A DNA stretch of 15,245 bases, taken from the NCBI GenBank assembly GCA_029059965.1, contig JAIDUY010000063.1:1317-16561 (forward strand), written 5' to 3'. The translations under genes and the position numbers were made by a program. Below, piece by piece: positions 5,714 to 13,499 of the stretch (the first letter of the stretch is position 1; each line of letters opens with the position of its first letter). The notes under the pieces are model-generated. The model worked only from the letters and a program-made list of their open reading frames with translations, made no database searches and was not told the DNA's origin. This DNA comes from Muribaculaceae bacterium. GTDB lineage: Bacteria; Bacteroidota; Bacteroidia; Bacteroidales; Muribaculaceae.

Positions 5714-7234
5714 ATGAAGCTGATTCCTCACATTATCTCACGTCTGACCCGCCTCGTGCCGGCGCTCGTCCTGCTGCCCGTGGCTGCCTATGCCGCCGAC
5801 ACCATGCCCCCTCAGGCCATCGCGCCCGCAGGCAATACGGTGACCTTGCCGGGCGTCATGCCCCTCGACTCGTGCCGCGCCATGGCTCTGCGCAACAACA
5901 AGCAGCTCATGATGTCGCGCGAGCGCATACGCAAGGCCGACTATCAGAACCGCGAGGCTTTCGCCGCATACCTCCCCGCCATCGACTTTGCCGGAGGATA
6001 TATGTACAATCAGCGCGAGCTGTCGATTTTCGATTCCGACCAGCTGCTCCCCACCAAGAGCTTCGACCTCACCACTCAGAGCTACCAGTTCAATCTGGTC
6101 AGGAATCCCGTGACCGGCGAGCCCATAAAAGGTCCCGACGGACAGTACATCCCCTCGACGGTGGCGCTGATTCCCAAGGAGGCCATGACCTACGACATCC
6201 ACAACGTGTTCTTCGGTGCCATCACCCTGACACAGCCCGTATTCATGGGTGGTAAGATTGTGGCCATGAACAAAATAACCAAGGCTGCTCAGAACGCCGC
6301 ACGCGAACTCAATATCGCCGAGGCCGAGAACGTAATCTACGCCGTCGACGCCGCCTACTGGATGGTGGTGTCGCTCAAGGCCAAGAAGGAACTTGCCGAC
6401 AGCTACGTAAATCTGCTCGACTCGCTCGACCGCAACGTCACCCTGATGTACCGCGAGGGTGTGGCCACGCGCAGCGACGTGCTCAGCGTCGACGTCAAGC
6501 TCAATTCCGCGCGTGTCGACCAGCTCAAGGTCGACAACGGCCTCGTGCTGGCCCGAATGGCTCTGGCACAGGTTTGCGGCCTGCCCGTCAACACCGTCTT
6601 CACCCTCGCCGACGAGGATAATGCCGCTCCCGTACCCGTGGCATCGACCGATGCCGACGTCACCGACATGGAAGCCGTCTACGCCCGCCGTCCCGACCTC
6701 CGGGCCCTCGAGCAGGGTGTCGAGGTGGCCCGTCAGCAGAAGCGCGTCGCCCTGTCGTCTATGCTCCCCAACGTCGCCCTGATAGGCTCCTACGAGTTCT
6801 CCAATCCCAACATGTACGACGGCTTCAAGAAGCGCTTCAAAGGCGCCTTCTCTGTCGGCGCCATGGTCTCCATACCCATCTGGCACTGGGGCGGCAACAT
6901 CAGCAAGTACCGTGCCGCCGAGTGCGACGAGGTGATACGCCGCCTCGAACTCGAGGACGCCCGCGAACTCGTCAGCCTGCAGGTCAGCCAGGCCTCATTC
7001 AAGACTCAGGAGGCATACCGCACATATGCCATGACCGTCAGCAACCTCGAGAGCGCCGACGAGAACCTGCGCTCGGCCACGCTCGGCTTCCGCGAGGGCG
7101 TCACCACCACCGACCTCGTGATGGCGGCGCAGACCGCATGGCTCAAGGCTCACTCCGAGCAGATTGACGCCATGATAGACGTCCAGCTATGTCAGACCTA
7201 TCTCAGCAAGGCACTCGGAACACTCTACAGATAA
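5714..7234 (+). CDS. TolC-family outer-membrane efflux/secretion protein
   Basis: The protein has 506 residues. A Sec signal peptide is clear: basic start, hydrophobic core around 'LVPALVLLPVAAYA', and a cleavage site near residue 27/28 (AYA-A or AYAA-D). The mature protein begins with 'MPLDSCRAMALRNNKQLMMSRERIRKADYQNREAFAAYLPAIDFAGGY', the usual OEP opening in which the first helix leads to a beta strand. It has two repeats of alpha-helical coiled-coil sequence. The second repeat, after 'ARRPDLRALEQGVEVARQQ', includes 'SSMLPNVALIGSYEFSNPN', and 'VGAMVSIPIWHWGG' is typical of Bacteroidetes OEPs. It should form a trimeric outer-membrane duct docking with the HlyD-like adaptor 29 bp downstream. 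The length is usual for the family. The start is supported by the signal peptide. The exported substrate is unknown. Confidence 0.9.
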   Translation: MKLIPHIISRLTRLVPALVLLPVAAYAADTMPPQAIAPAGNTVTLPGVMPLDSCRAMALRNNKQLMMSRERIRKADYQNREAFAAYLPAIDFAGGYMYNQRELSIFDSDQLLPTKSFDLTTQSYQFNLVRNPVTGEPIKGPDGQYIPSTVALIPKEAMTYDIHNVFFGAITLTQPVFMGGKIVAMNKITKAAQNAARELNIAEAENVIYAVDAAYWMVVSLKAKKELADSYVNLLDSLDRNVTLMYREGVATRSDVLSVDVKLNSARVDQLKVDNGLVLARMALAQVCGLPVNTVFTLADEDNAAPVPVASTDADVTDMEAVYARRPDLRALEQGVEVARQQKRVALSSMLPNVALIGSYEFSNPNMYDGFKKRFKGAFSVGAMVSIPIWHWGGNISKYRAAECDEVIRRLELEDARELVSLQVSQASFKTQEAYRTYAMTVSNLESADENLRSATLGFREGVTTTDLVMAAQTAWLKAHSEQIDAMIDVQLCQTYLSKALGTLYR

Positions 7235-7263
7235 AAAAACAACCACCGCATAACCACAAACTT

Positions 7264-8271
7264 ATGTCCACCCAAGACAACAATCAGGAAAAACACGCCT
7301 CCCGCGGTCTGCTCGTCACAATGGGCATCGTCGTGCTGGCAGTCGCCGCTGTGGCCATCATCGGTTTCGTCTTCATGAACAAGCCCGAGGAGTACATCGA
7401 AGGGCAGGTCGAAGGCACCACAATACGAATCTCCGGCAAACTCGCCGGCCGTGTCGAGCACATCTACGTCCGCGAGGGCGACACCGTCCGCGCAGGCGAT
7501 ACGCTCGTCCACATCCATTCGTCGGTGGTCGAGGCTCAGCTCGCCCAGGCCGAGGCCATGCGCGAGGTAGCCGCCGCCCAGAACCGTAAGGTCGACGCCG
7601 GCACACGTATACAGATTATCAACGCCGCCGCCGACCTGCTCGCCCAGGCCGAAGCCGCCGTCACCATCACCCGCAAGACCTACGACCGTATGGAGCGCCT
7701 CTTCAACGAGGGTGTAATCTCCGAGCAGAAGCGCGACGAGGCCCGCGCGGCCTACGATGCCGCCGTGGCCGGACGCAACGCCGCCGAGAGCCAGCTCTCG
7801 CTGGCACGCTCGGGCGCACAGAGCGAGGACCGTCAGAGCGCCGCCGCCATGGTGGACGCCGCCGGCAGCACAGTCGACCAGGTGCAGGCTCTGCTGGCCG
7901 ACAGCTATCTCACAGCCCCCGTCGACGGCACCATCGACCAGATTTTCCCCGAAGCCGGCGAGCTCGTGGCCATGGGCGCTCCCGTGATGAGCCTTCTGCG
8001 CGACGACGACCGCTGGGTCACCTTCAACGTCCGCGAGGAACTCCTCACCGACCTCACTATGGGCAAACGCTTCGAGGTGATGATTCCCGCAATGGGACAG
8101 CGCGACATGGAAGTCGAAGTCTACTACATCCGCGACATGGGCTCCTACGCCACATGGCGTGCCACAAAGAGCACCGGCAGCTACGACAGCCGCACATTCC
8201 AGGTCAAGGCCCGCCCCATCGGCGAAATCGAAGGCCTCCGTCCAGGCATGTCCGTAATCTATAACCAGTAA
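7264..8271 (+). CDS. HlyD/EmrA-family periplasmic adaptor (membrane fusion protein)
   Basis: The protein has 335 residues from the ATG at 7264. The frame extends back to 7189, but that part overlaps the tolC-like gene, so the later ATG, which precedes a proper N-terminal anchor, is preferred. There is one membrane segment (about residues 15-37, 'LLVTMGIVVLAVAAVAIIGFVF'-like). It is followed by the first half of a biotinyl-lipoyl domain ('RISGKLAGRVEHIYVREGDT' with 'VRAGDTLVHI'), a helical hairpin (about 85-210) rich in Ala and Gln, and the second lipoyl half ('YLTAPVDGTIDQIFPEAGEL'). A beta-barrel region ends in 'EGLRPGMSVIYNQ'. It would link the inner-membrane permeases to the TolC-like duct. 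Order and spacing (29 bp after tolC, 21 bp before permease 1) support one operon. Confidence 0.9.
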   Translation: MSTQDNNQEKHASRGLLVTMGIVVLAVAAVAIIGFVFMNKPEEYIEGQVEGTTIRISGKLAGRVEHIYVREGDTVRAGDTLVHIHSSVVEAQLAQAEAMREVAAAQNRKVDAGTRIQIINAAADLLAQAEAAVTITRKTYDRMERLFNEGVISEQKRDEARAAYDAAVAGRNAAESQLSLARSGAQSEDRQSAAAMVDAAGSTVDQVQALLADSYLTAPVDGTIDQIFPEAGELVAMGAPVMSLLRDDDRWVTFNVREELLTDLTMGKRFEVMIPAMGQRDMEVEVYYIRDMGSYATWRATKSTGSYDSRTFQVKARPIGEIEGLRPGMSVIYNQ

Positions 8272-8292
8272 CAGGCTCTGCCGCTTCGTATT

Positions 8293-9462
8293 ATGAAGTC
8301 AAGCTACGGTTTCGGAGACTGCATCCGGCGCGAAATCCGGCGCATGGGCTCGCGGCCTGCCTATCTGATAGGCATGGTTGTGATTCCGCTGGCCGTGGTC
8401 TTCTTCTTCGTCAGTCTGCTCGGAGTGGGGCTGCCGCAGCGCATACCCAACGCCGTGGTCGACCTCGACCAATCGTCGATGTCGCGTCAGGTGCGCCGCA
8501 CCCTCGACGCCTCGCAGCTCGTCGATCTCAGTCAGGACGCCGAGAGCTACGACCGCGCCCTCGAGATGGTGCGCAGCGGCGAGATTTACGGCTTCTTCGT
8601 CATTCCCGCACACTTCGAGCGCGACGCCCTCGCCGGACGCACGCCCACCCTCGAGTACTACACCAACATGACCTATTTCGTGCCCGGTACGCTGTCCTTC
8701 AAGGGCTTCAAGCAGGTGGCCGTCACCACCTCCGGCGGTCTGGCACGCAACACCCTCATCAGCCTCGGCGTCGACCCCCAGCGCATCGGCGGACTCCTGC
8801 AGCCCGTGGCCATCGAAATCAACCCGCTCAACAACCCGTGGATGAACTACTCCATCTACATGAGCCCGTCTTTCTCCATGGCTACTTTCGTACTCATGAT
8901 AATGATTATGACCGTCATGAGCATAACGGGCGAAATCAAGGACGGCACCTCGCCGCAGTGGCTGGCCACGGCCCGCGGGCGCATCAGCGTGGCCCTCGCG
9001 GGCAAGATGCTGCCGCACACCATCGTCTACTGCTGTGTGGGTCTGCTCATGCTGTGGGTCTATTTCGGCTGGCAGCACTTCCCCCTGCACGGCAACCTCG
9101 GATGGATGATGCTGGCCACCTTCCTGCTCATCCTCGCAAGCCAGGGTTTCGCCCTGTTCATCTGCTGCATCATTCCGAATCCGCGACTGGCATACAGCGT
9201 GTGCGCTCTCTTCGGCGTGCTGTCCTACTCCTTCGCCGGTTTCTCGATGCCTGTCACGAGCATGTACGGCGGAATCGCTATCTTCAGCTGGCTCGCGCCG
9301 GTGCGCTACTGGTATCTGATTTTCCTCAACGAAGCGCTCAACGGCTTCCCGCTCTACTACGCCCGATGGGTCTTCGTGGCTCTCATTGCTTTCGCCATTG
9401 TGCCCTGGCTGCTCGTAAGCCGGCTGCGCAAGGCTGTGTCGAACCCTGTATATGTCCCCTGA
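8293..9462 (+). CDS. ABC-2 type transporter permease (first of tandem pair)
   Basis: The protein has 389 residues with the ABC-2 permease (ABC2_membrane_3/YhiH-YbhS-like) layout. There is one N-terminal membrane helix (about residues 22-45), then a large periplasmic domain of about 140 residues beginning 'IPNAVVDLDQSSMSRQVRR'. Five to six membrane helices follow from about residue 195 to the end ('FSMATFVLMIMIMTVMSITGE', 'IVYCCVGLLMLWVYFGW', 'MMLATFLLILASQGFALFI', 'ALFGVLSYSFAGFSMPV' and a last helix before 'RLRKAVSNP'). 'VVDLDQSSMSR' is the phrase these permeases share with their partner. The protein has no nucleotide-binding motifs. It probably dimerises with the second permease, which starts 3 bp after this stop. 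Confidence 0.88.
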   Translation: MKSSYGFGDCIRREIRRMGSRPAYLIGMVVIPLAVVFFFVSLLGVGLPQRIPNAVVDLDQSSMSRQVRRTLDASQLVDLSQDAESYDRALEMVRSGEIYGFFVIPAHFERDALAGRTPTLEYYTNMTYFVPGTLSFKGFKQVAVTTSGGLARNTLISLGVDPQRIGGLLQPVAIEINPLNNPWMNYSIYMSPSFSMATFVLMIMIMTVMSITGEIKDGTSPQWLATARGRISVALAGKMLPHTIVYCCVGLLMLWVYFGWQHFPLHGNLGWMMLATFLLILASQGFALFICCIIPNPRLAYSVCALFGVLSYSFAGFSMPVTSMYGGIAIFSWLAPVRYWYLIFLNEALNGFPLYYARWVFVALIAFAIVPWLLVSRLRKAVSNPVYVP

Positions 9463-9465
9463 CGC

Positions 9466-10698
9466 ATGAATCCGTTCCGCTACATATCCCGCTGGTTCAG
9501 AGGTCTGGCCGATGTGTTCGCCAATGAGTTGCACACCATCTTCCATGACCCCGGCGTTATCCTGTTCTTCGTCGTGCTTCCGCTGGCCTATCCGCTGGTG
9601 TATACACTGATATACAACAAGGAGGTGGTGCGGGAGATTCCTGTCGCTGTCATCGACAACAGCCGCACGGCCATGTCGCGCGAGCTGGTGCGAAACGCCT
9701 CGGCGAGTCCCACGATTCAGATTTACGACTACTGCGCCAACATGGCCGAGGCCAAGCGCCTCATGGCCGAGCGGAAGGTCTACGGCATCATGGAGATTCC
9801 CTCCGACTATGCCCGCAATATCGGCAACGGCGAGACCTCCCACGTGATGTTCTACTCCGAGATGAGCCTGCTGCTGCGCTACCGCGCCTTCATGGCCGCA
9901 CTGACCGACCTGCAGATCGAGATGGCCTCCGACATCAACGACGGCCGCATACGCAGCCTCGGCGCCGAGTCCTACCTGACGGGCGATTCGCCCCTTCCCA
10001 TCGCCAGCGAGAGCAATTTCCTGGGAGACACAGAGCAGGGCTTCGCGTCCTTCGTCATTCCCGGCATTGTGGTGCTCATTCTTCAGCAGAGCATGCTCCT
10101 GGGCATAGGCATGATAGCAGGCACATCGCGCGAGCGCCGTCGCCGCAACGGCGGTATCGACCCGCATCAGCCCGACCATGCGCCACTGTCGGCCACCGTA
10201 TGGGGCAAGACGCTGTGCTACTTCGTGTTCTACATCGCTTTCACAATCTACAATCTGCACATCGTGCCGATGATATTCAATCTGCCGCACTTCGGCTCGC
10301 CCGCCGACTACTTCCTCTTCATCGTGCCCATGCTGCTGGCCGTGGCCTTCCTCGGCCAGACCATCGCCCCGATAATGAGAGAGCGCGAGAGTCCCTTCGT
10401 CCTCATCGTGGCCACCTCGGTGGTGTTCCTTTTCCTGTCGGGTCTGACATGGCCGCGCTACGCCATGAGTCCGCTCTGGCACAGCATCGGCAACTGCATT
10501 CCCGCCACCTGGGGCGTCGAGGGCTTCGTCCGCATCAACACCAACTCGGCCACCCTCGGCGAGAACAGCACTCCCTATCTGTGGCTGTGGGGACTTGCGG
10601 CGGTATATATGTGTACGGCTATGGTGTCGACGGCATATCTGAGGCGTCTCGCACGTCGTCAGGCAGCTGTCGCCGCAGCTCCCTCGGAAGAATCCTAA
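9466..10698 (+). CDS. ABC-2 type transporter permease (second of tandem pair)
   Basis: The protein has 410 residues and starts 3 bp after permease 1. The layout is the same: an N-terminal helix ('GVILFFVVLPLAYPLVYTLIY'), a periplasmic domain starting 'IPVAVIDNSRTAMSRELVR', which is homologous in style to the 'VVDLDQSSMSR' of its neighbour, then a membrane bundle with helices at 'FVIPGIVVLILQQSMLLGIGM', 'CYFVFYIAFTIYNLHIV', 'YFLFIVPMLLAVAFLGQTI' and 'FVLIVATSVVFLFLSGLTW', plus a final helix near the C-terminus. The paired paralogues suggest an old duplication and a heterodimeric channel. No Walker A/B protein is encoded in the operon, so energy must come from a subunit elsewhere or from another mechanism. 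The downstream flippase gene begins 4 bp later. Confidence 0.88.
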   Translation: MNPFRYISRWFRGLADVFANELHTIFHDPGVILFFVVLPLAYPLVYTLIYNKEVVREIPVAVIDNSRTAMSRELVRNASASPTIQIYDYCANMAEAKRLMAERKVYGIMEIPSDYARNIGNGETSHVMFYSEMSLLLRYRAFMAALTDLQIEMASDINDGRIRSLGAESYLTGDSPLPIASESNFLGDTEQGFASFVIPGIVVLILQQSMLLGIGMIAGTSRERRRRNGGIDPHQPDHAPLSATVWGKTLCYFVFYIAFTIYNLHIVPMIFNLPHFGSPADYFLFIVPMLLAVAFLGQTIAPIMRERESPFVLIVATSVVFLFLSGLTWPRYAMSPLWHSIGNCIPATWGVEGFVRINTNSATLGENSTPYLWLWGLAAVYMCTAMVSTAYLRRLARRQAAVAAAPSEES

Positions 10699-10702
10699 CA
10701 AA

Positions 10703-12217
10703 ATGGCAGGAGTAAAGAGCCTCGTCAAAGACACGGCCGTCTACGGCATCAGTTCCATCGTGGGACGCTTCCTCAACTGGATGCTCGTCCCCCTCTACAC
10801 AATCTGTTTCCCCGTTGAGGAATACGGCGTGGTCACCTTCGTCTACTCCGTGGTGGCCCTGGCCATGGTCATATTGACCTACGGACTCGAGACCGGCTTC
10901 TTCCGCTTCGCCAACCACGAGCGCTGGAAGGACCCCATGGAGGTCTACTCCACGGCGCTGACCTCGCTGACGGTCACCTCGACGCTCTTCGTGCTGCTCG
11001 TGGTGCTGTTCATCAGGCCGGTGACGCACTGGATGGAGTGCGACGGGCATCCGTCCTACGTCATCATCATGGCCGTCTGCGTGGCTCTCGACGCCATCAT
11101 GACCATGCCCTACGCCTGCCTGCGCTACCGGCGCCGCGCCTTCCGCTTCGCCGGGCTGCGCCTGGTGAACATAGGCCTCAACATAGGCCTCAACCTCTTC
11201 TTCATCCTGCTGTGTCCGTGGCTCATGGAGCGGGCTCCGTCCTTTGTCGGCAGCTTCTACGATCCCTCGTTCGGCATAGGCTACATCTTCCTGGCCAACC
11301 TCATCGCCTCGGCGGTGAACATGCTGATGATGATTCCCGAGCTGCGCGGATTCCGCTGGCGCATCAACGGGCGCCTGTGGCGCGAGATGATGGTCTATTC
11401 GCTGCCGCTGCTGGTGCTCGGCGTGGCCGGAATCATGAACCAGACCATCGACAAGATTCTCTACCCCTCGCTCGTGGCCGACCCCGCCGAGGCCATGTAC
11501 GGACTGGGCATCTACGGCGCCAACTATAAGATTGCCGTCATTCTGCTTGTCTTCCTCCAGGCCTTCCGCTTTGCCTACGAGCCCTTTATCTTCGCACGTA
11601 ACAAGGAGGGCGGCGAGGCGAAACTGCAGTCCTACCGCGACGCTATGAAGTACTTCGTGGTGTTCGCGCTGTTCATCTTCCTCGGCGTGATGTTCTATCT
11701 GGGCGTCATCCGCTACTTCATCTCGCCGCGCTATTTCAGCGGCCTCAAGGTGGTGCCCGTGGTTATGCTCGCCGAGTTCTTCTTCGGCATATTCTTCAAC
11801 CTCTCGGTGTGGTACAAGCTCACCGACCGCACCGTCTACGGCATGTGGTTCTCGCTGCTGGGACTGGCGGTGACGGTGACCCTGAACATCATTCTCGTGC
11901 CGCGCATAGCCTACATGGGCTGTGCCGTGGCCGCTCTGTGCAGCTACGCCGTGATGATGTTCGCGAGCTACTTCATCGGAGCGCGCAAATACCCTATAGG
12001 CTATCCCGTGGGCCGCATAGGCGTCTATTTCTTCATTGCCGGACTGCTGTACCTGCTCGGCGTCGTCGCCCTGCCGTGGCTTGGGCTGCATGAGGCCGTC
12101 AACGGCGTCATCCGCGCCCTCATGTTAGGCGTCTACGTCTTTGCCGTAATACGTATCGAACACATCAGCCCCGCCGACCTGCTCGGCCCCCTGAAGGCTA
12201 AACTGCACCGCCGATGA
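10703..12217 (+). CDS. Wzx-like oligosaccharide flippase / lipopolysaccharide biosynthesis protein (MOP superfamily)
   Basis: The 504-residue polytopic membrane protein has about 12-14 hydrophobic segments. The N-terminus 'KDTAVYGISSIVGRFLNWMLVPLYTICFP' with 'EEYGVVTFVYS' is the typical start of the polysaccharide synthesis (PST/Wzx) flippases. The stretch 'LPLLVLGVAGIMNQTIDKILYPSL' corresponds to the start of the second six-helix bundle. A 'YGANYKIAVILLVFLQAFRFAYEPF' block is common in Bacteroidetes members. It should move lipid-linked glycan units across the inner membrane. It starts 4 bp after permease 2 and its stop overlaps the glycosyltransferase start (ATGA), so it belongs to the same operon. 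MurJ, another MOP member that flips lipid II, is less likely because these N-terminal blocks resemble PST proteins. Confidence 0.85.
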   Translation: MAGVKSLVKDTAVYGISSIVGRFLNWMLVPLYTICFPVEEYGVVTFVYSVVALAMVILTYGLETGFFRFANHERWKDPMEVYSTALTSLTVTSTLFVLLVVLFIRPVTHWMECDGHPSYVIIMAVCVALDAIMTMPYACLRYRRRAFRFAGLRLVNIGLNIGLNLFFILLCPWLMERAPSFVGSFYDPSFGIGYIFLANLIASAVNMLMMIPELRGFRWRINGRLWREMMVYSLPLLVLGVAGIMNQTIDKILYPSLVADPAEAMYGLGIYGANYKIAVILLVFLQAFRFAYEPFIFARNKEGGEAKLQSYRDAMKYFVVFALFIFLGVMFYLGVIRYFISPRYFSGLKVVPVVMLAEFFFGIFFNLSVWYKLTDRTVYGMWFSLLGLAVTVTLNIILVPRIAYMGCAVAALCSYAVMMFASYFIGARKYPIGYPVGRIGVYFFIAGLLYLLGVVALPWLGLHEAVNGVIRALMLGVYVFAVIRIEHISPADLLGPLKAKLHRR

Positions 12218-13431
12218 GCATCGTCATTGTCAACCACAGCGATGTGCGCGGCGGAGCATCGGTGGTGAGCCGACGTCTGCTCGACGCCCTGAGGGCCGAG
12301 GGCGCCGACGCCTCCATGCTGGTGGTGCACAAGGCTTCGGACGACCCCGCAGTCGTCCTTGCCGGAAATCCCCTCAGCCGTCGCCTGCCCTTCCTTGCCG
12401 AGCACATGCGCCTGTTGGCGGCATGTCGCGGCGACCGCACGAACATCTTCAAGCTCTCCATCGCCACCGACGGGCTGCCGCTGAATCGTCATCCGCTTGT
12501 ACACGAGGCCGATACCATTATGCTCAACTGGGTCAACCAGGGTATGCTGTCGCTCGACGGAATCGCACGCATGGCCGCCGACGGCAAGCGCATCATCTGG
12601 ACTATGCACGACATGTGGTGCGCCACAGGCATATGTCATCACGCCGGCGACTGCCCGAACTACCGACGCCCCCGGGGCTGCACCGACTGCCCCATGCTCG
12701 GACGCGGCGCCGGTCCGTCCGACCTCTCGGCACGCACATGGGCCCGCAAGCGCAGGCTCTACGCCGAGGCCGGAATCACCTTCGTGGCCGTAAGCTCGTG
12801 GCTGGCCGATGTATGCCGCCACAGCCCGCTGATGGAGGGCTGCCGCATCGAGACAATACCCAACGCCTTCCCCGTGGAGCGCTTCCGCACCGAGCCCGTC
12901 CGCACGCGCGCCGAGCTCGGCCTGCCCGAGGGCGTGCCCCTCGTGGTGATGGGCGCCGCGAGGCTCGACGACCCCATCAAGGGCCTGCCGATGGCCGTGG
13001 AAGCTCTTTCGATGCTGCGCGACAGCGGTGCGGCAGCTGTTTTCTTCGGCGACCTTCGCGACCGCAGCGCCCTCGACAGCCTCGCCATGCCGCACGTGTG
13101 GCTCGGCCCGCAGGCCGACATGGACGTCGTGGCCGACATCTACGCCCATGCCGATGTCGTCCTTTCGTCATCGCACTACGAGACCCTGCCCGGCACCCTC
13201 ATCGAGGGGCAGGCCTCGGGAGCATTTCCCGTGGCATTCGACCGCGGCGGCCAGTCCGACATCATCACGCAGGGCGAGACAGGCTTCCTCGCCCGCTATC
13301 CCGACACAGCCGACCTTGCCGCCGGCATAGCCCTCGGCCTGAGCCGACCCGTGGCCGCGGAGCGGCTTCGCGAGGCCGCCTCGCGCTTCGCCGCACCGGC
13401 AATCGCCCGCCGCTACCTCGACCTAATCTGA
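12214..13431 (+). CDS. GT4-family glycosyltransferase with Cys-rich insertion
   Basis: The 405-residue GT-B protein has an ATG that overlaps the flippase stop by 4 bp. The N-terminal domain begins 'MSIVIVNHSDVRGGASVVSRRL', with the glycine-rich acceptor-side loop. Near residues 130-160 there is 'MHDMWCATGICHHAGDC' followed by C156-x2-C159. The five Cys (136, 141, 147, 156, 159) and nearby His suggest a bound metal or disulfides; similar Cys clusters occur in a branch of GT4 enzymes in O-antigen and capsule loci. The C-terminal donor domain starts near 'VVMGAARLDDPIKGL'. It has the EX7E motif with Glu323 and Glu331 ('HYETLPGTLIEGQASG'), which binds the nucleotide-sugar donor. Sugar and acceptor are unknown. 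It is the last gene of the operon, and a hairpin follows 15 bp later. Confidence 0.9.
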   Translation: MSIVIVNHSDVRGGASVVSRRLLDALRAEGADASMLVVHKASDDPAVVLAGNPLSRRLPFLAEHMRLLAACRGDRTNIFKLSIATDGLPLNRHPLVHEADTIMLNWVNQGMLSLDGIARMAADGKRIIWTMHDMWCATGICHHAGDCPNYRRPRGCTDCPMLGRGAGPSDLSARTWARKRRLYAEAGITFVAVSSWLADVCRHSPLMEGCRIETIPNAFPVERFRTEPVRTRAELGLPEGVPLVVMGAARLDDPIKGLPMAVEALSMLRDSGAAAVFFGDLRDRSALDSLAMPHVWLGPQADMDVVADIYAHADVVLSSSHYETLPGTLIEGQASGAFPVAFDRGGQSDIITQGETGFLARYPDTADLAAGIALGLSRPVAAERLREAASRFAAPAIARRYLDLI

Positions 13432-13446
13432 CAGCAATACATAAAT

Positions 13447-13480
13447 AACGCGCCCCGACAGCCATCTGCCGGGGCGCGTT
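13447..13480. terminator. Bidirectional hairpin terminator between convergent genes
   Basis: The left arm AACGCGCCCCGACAG (13447-13461) pairs with CTGCCGGGGCGCGTT (13466-13480) with a single A-C mismatch and a CCAT tetraloop. It lies between the glycosyltransferase stop (13431) and the stop of the minus-strand gene (13500). On the minus strand it is followed by an A/T-rich tract (complement of 13432-13446). On the plus strand the tail is less T-rich (GTGATTGTGT). It probably ends both transcripts. Confidence 0.75.
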
Positions 13481-13499
13481 GTGATTGTGTGCCAATAGC

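Noticed and set aside
5738..6886. A 382-codon open frame on the minus strand opposite the tolC-like gene
   Set aside because: Antisense artefact: no domain features, while the sense strand has a full-length OEP with a signal peptide.
7189..7263. Earlier start of the HlyD-like gene overlapping the tolC-like gene
   Set aside because: The ATG at 7264 gives the usual short cytoplasmic tail before the membrane anchor; the longer form would add 25 residues lying mostly within the tolC-like coding end.
8299..10734. An 811-codon open frame on the minus strand opposite the two permease genes
   Set aside because: The plus-strand frames encode two clear ABC-2 permeases with proper starts and spacing. 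The minus frame gives a low-complexity His/Glu/Gly/Val/Ala-rich product without domains, as expected from strong GC codon bias opposite a real gene.
10619..12091. A 490-codon open frame on the minus strand opposite the flippase
   Set aside because: The composition is extremely rich in His, Glu, Gln and Gly, with no recognisable motif. It is the antisense shadow of a membrane protein gene in high-GC DNA.
12133..13149. A 338-codon open frame on the minus strand opposite the glycosyltransferase
   Set aside because: The sense frame carries the GT4 motifs including EX7E; the antisense product is compositionally biased and featureless.
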